Assembly: GCF_040869045.1 (NCBI RefSeq)
Contig: NC_090319.1
Coordinates: forward strand, 306,640,998-306,704,997
Source: Eurosta solidaginis
Taxonomy: Eukaryota; Arthropoda; Insecta; Diptera; Tephritidae
Length of the DNA: 64,000 nucleotides
Direction: 5' to 3'
The position numbers and the translations under genes were made by a program. How positions within the stretch are numbered: the first letter of the stretch is position 1; each line of letters starts with the position of its first letter. The notes beneath the pieces are model-generated. The model was not told the origin of the DNA and made no database searches. It worked only from the letters and a program-made list of their open reading frames with translations. This document shows, one piece after another, positions 57,601 through 64,000 of this stretch.

Positions 57601-60600
57601 TTGTACGTTATATGTTACCTGCAGTTGTTTCAACTTTTGAATTGATAAATTACGTAGATCGGTGGATAAGTGAAGTTGAGTTTGAGCTAAATCATAACGC
57701 TCTTTCCATTCCATTGCTTCTTGCTTAGCTTTATCACGTTGCAGCTCTACCAAATTAAGCTAAAAAAAATTTTTAAACAATAAATTAAATAAACATTTGA
57801 GTAATGCACCTAAAATAAGATTTTTACTACTACTCGGGCTACTTTCCCCTCGGAAAAAAGTGCGCTGTACCAACAACAAGCACAAGTTTCTCGCCAATAC
57901 GTATTATAGCGGAAATGGAACAAGTAATCATGGGCATAGAAGACGAAAAGGTTAAACATATAGCGCGAAACAAGGTGAGCAATAGTATACTACTTTTCAA
58001 ACGCAACATTAATCACAACTCGACCGAAAAATTCATACTTGCGGCGTTTAATTAAACGAAAGCGTTCTTTAAAGCTCACACTAACATTGTTATAACAGAT
58101 GCGGAAAAGGGAAATAAGACTGTAACAATGTACAAATCTCAGTACATAGATAAAATGAACGAATTATTAGAGGATAAGAATACATATAAATCTATTAGAA
58201 CAGATCCAACTAGTACGCTACAAAGAAAAAACAACAAAATAGTAGAGCAACTTTACAAAACAAAACAAATAAATAAAAAAGAGAAAGAGCAATTAACTTG
58301 CACGGTCGCAGCAGCGCCGAGGCTGTATGGGCTACCAAAAATCCATAAGCGACAGATAACTTTACGCCCTATTGCTTCATCAATTATGGTACCCTGTAAT
58401 AACCTGTCAAAATTCGTTGGACAAATACTTAAACCTTTTATTTCAGACGAATATAATGTGAAAAATGCGTTTATATTGAAAGACCGATTGAATAATATTA
58501 ATGTGTGTGACCATGTTTTAGTTTCCTTTGATGTTGTGTCCTTGTTTACGAATATACCTACAATGTTAGCAACTAAAATTATAATGAGGAAATGGGAGAA
58601 AATACAACTGAGATTAATAATGCCAAGTTCCAACAAATTCTAGATTTTTGTCTCAGAGAGAATAATTACTTTATGTGCAATAACAAAATATACAACCAGA
58701 CTTGGAATGCCAATGGGAAACCCACTTTCACCTACAATCGCCGATATTATTATGGACGACCTTTTTGACTACACAATATCGGAGCTTAAACAACAACACA
58801 ATATTGACATAAAATTTTGACCAAATATGTAGACGATGTTTTTGCAATAGCAAAACGTAATGACGTGAATAAAATTCTAGAGATTCTTAACAATTACCAC
58901 CACAAACTCCAGTTCACCATGGAAATGGAGGAGAACGCGAGCATCCCTTTCCTCGATGTTCGTATATACAGAGATAGCAACAAAATGGTAGGGCTAGCAC
59001 CTTAATGGTGCTGTGTTACCGGAGCGTACCGGATCTGTATCCGGCAAAGGACCATCACATCGATAACACTCCCCAATGCCTTCGGGGAGCAACCTTATCG
59101 CTACAACAACAACAACATTAGCACACAGCAGATTTTACCAACACGACAATTATTGATAAGGAGAAAAGAGAAATGACGAGATATACCTTGGAAAGCTTGC
59201 ACATTTTAGAAAACAGAGAAAGGACCATGAACAAGAAGGAAGATAGCGATAATAATGCCGCAGCATACATGCTTTGTCTAAATAAAAACAAATTAGTTAT
59301 GACAAGACTACCACACAAGGTGGTACGGATAAGTAAATGTTAATATTGTCCGATATTGTTGTAAGTGTAGAATTTGTGTTTACTTTAAAACTACTGTGTT
59401 AATTTATATGTATGTGCTTTTCAACATAAAATATTTTTTGTTTGTTTATTTAATTTGAAAATAGTGTTGTCCCTGAGGATGCTGAAATATTCAGCGAAAC
59501 GTCGTGCGTAAGTTGAATTAATCGTTTTATTTGCACCAGCAATAATTAGATCAGACTAGCCTACAAATCATAAAAAATAAAAATTATTGAACTGATCGCA
59601 AAAAACCCAACGAAATTTTTATGTATTTTTTTTTTTTTTTGAAAATCTAATTTTGCATTAGAATTCGCAATTCTTTTTTAGAAAAATTAGATTTCAATAT
59701 TAAAATTTTTGCATACATACCTTTCTAGCTGTTTCATCAATTCGAGTAGATAGCTTTAAAATTTGCGAATTTTTTGTTAAAAGTTCAGTTGATAAACGAT
59801 TTACATCTGAATTATTTTGATTTTGTAGTGATTGTAATGAAAATGCATTTTTGCTGGCATTTAGTGTGTTATCAAATAATATATTTCCAACAGAACTACT
59901 GTTGATATCATCACGCATTGAGTTTAATTCAGATATTCTATAAATATTATTAATAAATATAAATTTGTGCAGTTTAAAATCAATAGAATATCCCACTCAC
60001 CTAACAGAGGGACTAATTGATAAACCATCAGCAAATCCAGGCGATATAATTCGCGACGGAAAGAATAAACTATTATTATCGTTTTGTGTCGCCGCTGTAA
60101 GTGAGTTACTCAATTTATTTGTATTGCTGCCGCTATAATTAAATGCATCTGGCATGCTGAATAAATTACTATGATTTGTTGGGCTATATGTGAGCGAATT
60201 GTTTGGAATGTTGACTGAGAAAGCGGCAGAGTTGAAATCTATCAAAAACAAAATAAATTATTAGTGTTGGGTCTTTGAGCTAACAGTTTTATCACGAAAT
60301 ACTTACACTCACCGTTTATCGAGTTGTTTAATGTTGAGCTCGGAATGTTAATTGGTGCTGAGGAACGTGATAATAAACTTGAATTAGCTAAACTAGCTGA
60401 TAGCGCATTATCGCGCAATTCATCAATAGGACAAGCTACTTTAGAATTGAATAGGCAGTGTGAACGTAGAGAGCATGAAAAATAAAGTGTAATAAGATAA
60501 AAATCAATGCTTTGAAATATTTTTGTTATGAAGAATTACACCATGAAGCAATTCACAATTAAGGACTAGATAAAAGGGGCTAATCCTTTAAGAACAAGCA

Positions 60601-63600
60601 GTTTCTGCTGAGTTGTCACCAAAAGGGACATTCTATCAGATAACTGCTTAATGCTGCCTTGCAGAGAGAGCATAAAGACCCTTCCATTCCCTTATTAAGC
60701 TTGTGCACCGTGTAATATCATTACACATTGTAGTGACTTACGTTCCACATGTGCGAACGCACAAAAAACGCTACGAGGGCAGTACCCCGCTTGTTGTACA
60801 TCATTACATTTAGTTGACTTGTAAATTTCTGGATGAAATTGTTGTTCTGTACGCGTATGACAATATTGACAATTATCACCAGCCTCACAATTACCGGGCT
60901 CACCCCACTCTTCACCATGTTTAACATTTGGGCAAGGTGTGGATCTGCAAGTAAGAAATATAATCATATCAATGAAGACTTGTGGATTTGTTTAATGTAA
61001 GCTAAATTGTACTTACCTATATTTGAACTTTCGGGGACTTCGCCGCTTATCCTTGCTATTGTGGTACTGCGGACAAGCATAACCCTGTCGACAAAGACGT
61101 GGTGGACGTTTACATGGTTCTGTTTTATAATTTGTTAAAACATAATTTGTATCCTGCCATTTAGGATCTTCATTCATTAGATTACGTTCTTTATCTAAAG
61201 CGTTTTGTGCACTGGTACCATCCAACGCTAATTCGGAATTTTGCAACGACTCTAATTCTTTAATATCATATACGGGTGGACGTTGATCTTGAATTCCGTG
61301 CGCAAAAGCACAATGATGTCCATTTTTAACACAATATCCACGACTATCTGTATCATGTACACACATACAAGTTTTATAATAACGTAAATGATATCGACGT
61401 TCAGTATCGCCGGCGGTGCGATGAAGAAATGGGCAGCTGAAATTGGGATTAAAAATATCAAATATAATTGTTGTTGGTATGTATAAAGATGTTTATAAAA
61501 ACTTATAGCATATGTCCTATATAAGCCTTCGGGGAGTGTCCTTATAGTTGCAACAACAACACCTGGGTTGAAATGCAGAGAGTAGCAAATAAAGTCCGGC
61601 AATATTATAAGGAAATGAACGTCTGGTCTTAACGAGCATTCCACTAGATGCCGTCGAAATCAGAAATTGTCTGCGTCAACCTCAATTTCTGAGGTAACCG
61701 GGCGATTGTCTAGAACACTCTTAATATCAGAGCATGTGGCGCGCGTTTGTTTATGCAAGCTTTTGTGATGGACTTAACCAAACAAAAAAAAAACCAAGCC
61801 AAAAGGAATTCGTATTTAATTTTATTTATTTATTATTACGAAGCCAAAATGTCCCCCAGCGGGTTAGGGGGTCGGAATATACTCGCGATAGCTATGCCTG
61901 TCGTAAGAGGCGATTAAAATATCAGATTCAAGGGGATCAACCTCACCTATCCGTGGCGAATTCTGTTTCACTAACAGACGAGGCTCTGGCGACCCAATCT
62001 CAAGGAACTTGCGGGTGGGGTTGGAGGGATGGCCTGAAGGTTTAATGTGGCCATATAAATCGTTCCCGAGATGGTCGGGCTAGCACCTTAATGGTGCTGT
62101 GCTACCGGATCTGTATCCGGCAAAGGACCATCACATCGATAACATTCCCCAAAACCTTCGGGTAGTAACCTTATCGCTACAACAACACCAACAACAACAA
62201 CATGTGTGGGCCTGGGCCGGTGGCCATTATTGTGCAGTTATCGACGTAGGAAACGAAAGTCACTCCTTCTGGTTGTGAAGGTATGTAGCTTCGATATGTA
62301 GAAGGCATTGATCACTCATACTACCCCAGCGGGTTATGGGATCAGAATATACCCGCGGTAGGTATGCCTGTCGTAAGAGGCGACTAAAATACCAGAATCA
62401 AGGGGCTGTGTAGCGCAACCCTTCAGGTTGCCAGCGCAATATATAGCTTCTCCAAACCCAATTGTCAACCTCACCTATCCGCGGCGAATCCTGTTTCACT
62501 AACAGACGAGGCTCTGGCGACCCCGAGCTCCTCATGGAACTTGGGGGTAGGGAGGCAGGGAATGGCCTGAAGGTTTAATGTGGCCACATAAATCGTTCCC
62601 GAGATGGTCGGGCTAGCACCTTAATGGTGCTATGGTACCGGAGCGTACCGGATTTGTATCCGGCAAAGGACCATCACATCGATAACACTCCCCTTATCGC
62701 TACAACAACAACAACAACAACATCACTCATACTGGGTTGATCTACCGACAGCATCAAATAAAGTACAGCAATATTATAAGGAAAGGAACGTCTGGAATTC
62801 CACTAGATGTCGTCGAACGTTGAAGACGGGACACGCTTTTTTCGCAAGTGGTCCCTCAAACAACTAAAGTGACACTTTTTCTCGACACCAGAAATTGTCC
62901 TCAACCTCAAGTCAAGACCACTATTAATATCAGAGCTTGTGGCGCGCGTTTGTTTATGCAAGCCTGTGATGGACTTAACCAAACTAGTATGACAAACGGA
63001 CGAGACTGGGAGCCAATCCTTTGAGGGAGATTGAAAAAGACACGTTTCCAATCCTCCATTGCTCCCAGCATAAGGTTAAAAAATTTGTAACATAATTTTT
63101 TATATTGATATTTTTTGCTGCCGGAATGTTATTTACATTTGGCAAATAGATTCACGTCTTCACTTACCTCATCAGAGTAGAAAAAATAAAAAAATAAAAC
63201 ATGTAAACATAGAGCGGCGAATGATTTAAATAAAAGAAAGACAGCGCGAATATGCATAATGATGGGCGTGGGTGGGTGTTACAGAGACAACGAAAGACAG
63301 ACGAAGTAAAAACATGAACGCGTATTCGCATCACAAAACACAAAATAGAGCTGAAAAACAAAATACAAAATAAAACAAATCCCAAGAATACAAACAAAAG
63401 AGCAAAAGCGGGTAATGACGAAAGCAACAACAAATTTGGAGATGTCAAGCAAGCCACAAGATGTTGGAATTAATGGAAACGCAATTTCTTTAAATTTCAT
63501 CGGGAAAGAGGTGGGGGTACAAGCAAGGATATTATACCGTATGCTGCTCAGACTTAAAATTTATCACTGGTTGCACTATTTTTTACACAGTTTATCCATT

Positions 63601-63867
63601 TGGGAATGAAAGATATACGAAAAACGAAGATATGCAGAACTCATAAAACATACTTACTCGTCACCATCAGGACATATTCCAGTTGTTTCGTCATATTTAG
63701 TACAATAATTATCTGCACTATAATTAAAGGTACCATCTCGTTTGCGAACTGGACGACGGCGTCTTTGATTTTGGAAATGCCAATTAAAACATACAAATGG
63801 TCGATGCTGATTGCATTTGTGCTGCAGAAAAGATTGACACTGTTCAACGCGAAATTCTTTTAAGTAC
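54482..63867 (-). CDS. unk: unkempt, CCCH zinc-finger/RING RNA-binding protein (eight exons, N-terminal exon off window)
   Basis: Spliced gene read right to left: 63867-63658, 61436-61017, 60944-60742, 60435-60313, 60238-60001, 59937-59721, 57759-57619, 54679-54482. All junctions are GT/AG and the phases join to one open frame of 583 residues plus stop. Six CCCH fingers are visible: EQCQSFLQHKC, YCTKYDETTGIC, CVHDTDSRGYC, EPCKRPPRLCRQGYAC, PCPNVKHGEEWGEPGNC and KCNDVQQAGYC. They are followed by a Ser/Asn-rich middle, a coiled coil and a C-terminal RING-type cluster. This order is that of metazoan Unkempt; fly Unkempt is about 600 residues, so only about 20 N-terminal residues are missing. Known role of the family: cytoplasmic RNA-binding translational regulator controlling cell shape and, in flies, differentiation timing downstream of TOR with Headcase. 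Introns of 2.2, 2.0 and 2.9 kb hold mobile DNA; the other four are 63-306 bp. It appears intact. Confidence 0.96.
54851..57337 (+). mobile_element. long non-coding interspersed repeat (third copy), in last unk intron
   Basis: Starts with the hairpin TTCGGGTGTAACCGAA followed by TATACTCAGC and ends GCTGAGTATAAAA, so short inverted ends face each other. Inside are repeated blocks with 'aagtgggcgtggt', 'ttatggctcccgaaa' and 'tgccacgcc'. Near the end come 'caagttatcgtgttaacgga', a (GGAC)n run and 'gatatatagaagtctatat'. No conserved reading frame. It matches the copies at 1-1997 and 15285-16510 at both ends but has a different middle, with an unrelated insertion at ~55180-56095. Confidence 0.75.
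55180..56095. mobile_element. unclassified insertion within the non-coding repeat
   Basis: Between 'aaatttcagaccaa' and 'ttgtgtacacaattcattac', which are contiguous in type in related blocks at 56390-56440. The left end reads TTCTAAATATTCTCGCGGAA, the right end GGAATTTTCGTTTAGAA; the outer 7 bp are inverted. The right part contains two ~51 bp tandem units (55980-56082: 'agaatacgaggaatgggaga' type). The middle has a (GTT)n tract at 55733-55752. No gene recognised. Confidence 0.5.
57360..57525. repeat. truncated copy of the TIR element at 33979-34345
   Basis: Shares 'gtgatgactagtacctagga', 'tctagcttttagtattatta' and 'ttcaataataccgtttaact' with the right half of the 33979-34345 element, in the same sequence order. 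Only one arm and part of the loop are present. Confidence 0.6.
57619..57759 (-). CDS. unk: unk exon, coiled coil before RING
   Basis: 141 bp, exactly 47 codons, with acceptor TTTTTAG above 57759 and donor GTAACA after 57619. It encodes LNLVELQRDKAKQEAMEWKE and continues to SIQKLKQLQ. Leu/charged spacing suggests a coiled coil, as expected just before the Unkempt RING. It is isolated by ~2.0 kb and ~2.9 kb introns filled with mobile DNA. Residues 472-518. Confidence 0.88.
57830..59515 (+). pseudogene. Penelope-like retroelement, degenerate reverse transcriptase, in unk intron
   Basis: The main open stretch (58128-58640) contains ADAEKGNKTVTMYKSQYIDK-type N-terminal sequence, PRLYGLPKIHK, ITLRPIASS and VSFDVVSLFTNIP. 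A shifted frame gives GMPMGNPLSPTIADIIMDDL at ~58690-58760. Another gives TKYVDDVFAIAK (the YVDD catalytic motif) and FLDVRIYRDSNK at 58817-59000. The motifs Pro-Lys-Ile-His-Lys and FDVVSLFTNIP are those of Penelope-like reverse transcriptases. Stop codons and frameshifts break it, and a CAA-tailed short repeat interrupts it at ~59000-59115, after which related sequence resumes (RYTLESLHILENRERTMNKK). It runs opposite to unk. I see no GIY-YIG endonuclease block. Confidence 0.82.
58995..59116 (+). repeat. CAA-tailed short interspersed repeat inserted in the Penelope-like element
   Basis: Contains GGGCTAGCACCTTAATGGTG, then the phrase 'ccggatctgtatccggcaaa', 'ccttcggggagcaacc' and a (CAA)n tail. 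Other copies lie at ~11650-11970, 61845-62202 and 62321-62723. It splits reverse-transcriptase-related sequence, so it arrived after the Penelope-like element. Confidence 0.75.
59721..59937 (-). CDS. unk: unk exon, linker leading into coiled coil
   Basis: Acceptor TTTATAG above 59937 and donor GTATGT after 59721. It encodes ISELNSMRDDINSSSVGN, then an Asn/Ser-rich stretch, then the helix-prone LSTELLTKNSQILKLSTRID with ETARK at the end. The exon ends on a codon boundary, and the next coding exon continues the predicted helix. Residues 399-471. Confidence 0.88.
60001..60238 (-). CDS. unk: unk exon, Ser/Asn-rich linker
   Basis: Acceptor TTGATAG above 60238 and donor GTGAGT below 60001. It encodes DFNSAAFSVNIPNNSLTY and continues through an Asn/Ser-rich, low-complexity stretch to SRIISPGFADGLSISPSV. 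No domain is recognisable; family members also have a long disordered region between the fingers and the RING. Phase agrees on both sides. Residues 320-398. Confidence 0.88.
60313..60435 (-). CDS. unk: unk exon, start of Ser/Asn-rich middle
   Basis: Short exon encoding CPIDELRDNALSASLANSSL, then LSRSSAPINIPSS, directly after the finger block. The acceptor region reads AAAG-TAG, giving two in-frame acceptors three bases apart (exon starts 60435 or 60438). I chose 60435: TAG is normally preferred over AAG, and the joined codon gives Pro. The donor after 60313 is GTGAGT. Residues 279-319 are probably disordered linker. Confidence 0.85.
60742..60944 (-). CDS. unk: unk exon, zinc fingers 5 and 6
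   Basis: Acceptor TTGCAG precedes 60944 and donor GTAAGT follows 60742. The exon encodes STPCPNVKHGEEWGEPGNC, then CEAGDNCQYCH (finger 5), the highly conserved TEQQFHPEIYKSTKC, and finger 6 ending CAFAHVE. These are the most conserved stretches of Unkempt and fix the identification. In mammalian Unkempt the C-terminal triple-finger module is one of the two RNA-contacting modules. The last base is the first base of a split codon. Residues 211-278. Confidence 0.96.
61017..61436 (-). CDS. unk: unk exon, zinc fingers 2-4
   Basis: Acceptor TTTCAG is directly above 61436; donor GTAAGT follows 61017. Reading across the junction gives GDDCPFLHRTAGDTERRYH, which completes finger 2. Finger 3 follows (CVHDTDSRGYC...CAFAH), then a variable linker, then finger 4 (PCKRPPRLCRQGYACPQYH) and the basic tail KDKRRSPRKFKYR. 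Just before finger 3 the sequence reads YKTCMC. I recall Gly rather than Cys at the first of these positions in other Unkempt proteins, so this may be a lineage difference. Residues 71-210. Confidence 0.95.
61845..62202 (+). repeat. CAA-tailed short interspersed repeat, copy in first unk intron
   Basis: Begins near CCCAGCGGGTTAGGGGGTCG and contains 'gcctgtcgtaagaggcgatt', 'gttcccgagatggtcgggc' and 'accttaatggtgctgtgcta'. It ends in (CAA)n after 'cgctacaacaacacc'. The head carries sequence loosely like Pol III A and B boxes, so a SINE is plausible, but a non-LTR 3' end is not excluded. Confidence 0.75.
62321..62723 (+). repeat. CAA-tailed short interspersed repeat, second copy in first unk intron
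   Basis: Same head-to-tail order as the neighbouring copy, with an extra segment 'ggctgtgtagcgcaaccctt' and 'cccaattgtcaacctcacct' in the middle; it ends in (CAA)n at ~62723. It is in the same orientation, about 474 bp further on. Confidence 0.75.
63060..63657. other. unk intron sequence without recognised element
   Basis: Purine-rich, with frames up to 97 codons on the minus strand that are Phe/Leu-rich and show no domain. It lies between the duplicated segment and the finger 1 exon. Confidence 0.5.
63658..63867 (-). CDS. unk: unk exon, zinc fingers 1 and 2 (first part)
   Basis: Acceptor TTGCAG lies just above 63867 and donor GTAAGTA just below 63658. The exon opens with one base completing a split codon, then YLKEFRVEQC. 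This is the start of the conserved Unkempt zinc-finger block. It carries the first CCCH finger (C-x7-C-x7-C-x3-H, ending CFNWH), the basic NQRRRRPVRKRDGTFNY linker and the first cysteines of finger 2. It ends with two bases of a codon that is completed as Asp in the next exon. Residues 1-70 of the visible protein. Confidence 0.95.
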
Positions 63868-64000
63868 CTGCAAGACACATCACAGCGCATTAAATATAAA
63901 AAAATTATTATAGAAATCTGCGCATTATATTTAAATTCACATTAAATCACAAATTTTATTAATATTATGCTTTATTTACGTGTAATGATTTGGTTTTTCT

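Larger units (their letters stand above)
61555..62988. repeat. duplicated segment flanking the CAA-tailed repeats
   Basis: 61570-61783 and 62735-62988 are homologous and direct. They share 'gcaatattataagga', 'cactagatg.cgtcgaa', 'cagaaattgtc', 'tggcgcgcgtttgtttatgc' and 'tgatggacttaaccaaac', offset ~1169 bp. Each copy is preceded by a CAA-tail, so repeat plus flank seem to have been duplicated together. The second copy carries about 50 extra bases. Confidence 0.7.

Noticed and set aside
1..64000. CRISPR arrays, bacterial operons or defence systems
   Set aside because: No regularly spaced short repeats with unique spacers and no prokaryotic-type genes; the sequence is an insect genome.

Overview
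The window is eukaryotic, intron-bearing, AT-rich insect DNA, most likely from a tephritid fruit fly. The order (Diptera) is supported by the conserved gene at the right end. The family is inferred from interspersed repeats that I associate with Bactrocera/Ceratitis-type genomes. I recognise one host gene: unkempt (unk), a CCCH zinc-finger RNA-binding protein. It lies on the minus strand between 63867 and 54482. Eight coding exons join in frame with good splice sites into 583 residues that end at the C-terminal RING. Only the short N-terminal exon lies off the right edge.

Almost everything from 1 to 54.4 kb is transposable-element and satellite debris. 1-16.5 kb: two copies of a long non-coding repeat (1-1997, 15285-16510), a 1.2 kb polypyrimidine tract (3480-4680), non-LTR reverse-transcriptase remnants on the minus strand, tRNA-derived SINE pieces and a dispersed 'GACTTAAGACACGAACT' motif. 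18-20.3 kb: a ~155 bp satellite block between two long direct repeats. 21.6-25.4 kb: a nearly complete SINE and broken non-LTR elements. 26-35 kb: several terminal-inverted-repeat (TIR) elements, a degenerate 12-13 bp minisatellite and a TTATCGA-rich repeat.

35-46 kb is a nest built on three copies of one TIR repeat (called A here). Copy A1 is split by a hAT transposon (35350-38054) with an exact 8 bp target duplication and a recognisable but broken transposase; copy A3 at 45.29 kb keeps the unoccupied site. Copy A2 is split by a tRNA-like-bearing element and by a PIF/Harbinger-derived palindromic element. A3 is split by another palindromic element. 46-54 kb adds further palindromic elements, a Harbinger transposase remnant (47.9-48.1 kb) and a second copy of the TTATCGA repeat. 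At least six of the inverted-repeat elements have exact 3 bp target duplications.

The three long unk introns are also filled with mobile DNA. The intron before the RING exon holds a third copy of the long non-coding repeat. The next one upstream holds a Penelope-like element in opposite orientation to unk. The first visible intron holds two copies of a CAA-tailed short repeat and a duplicated segment. The four short introns are clean. I found no prokaryotic-type system, CRISPR array or intact autonomous transposon. The most interesting material is the mobile-element biology: shared 3 bp target duplications, Harbinger coding sequence carried in both arms of a palindrome, and a filled/empty hAT site pair.
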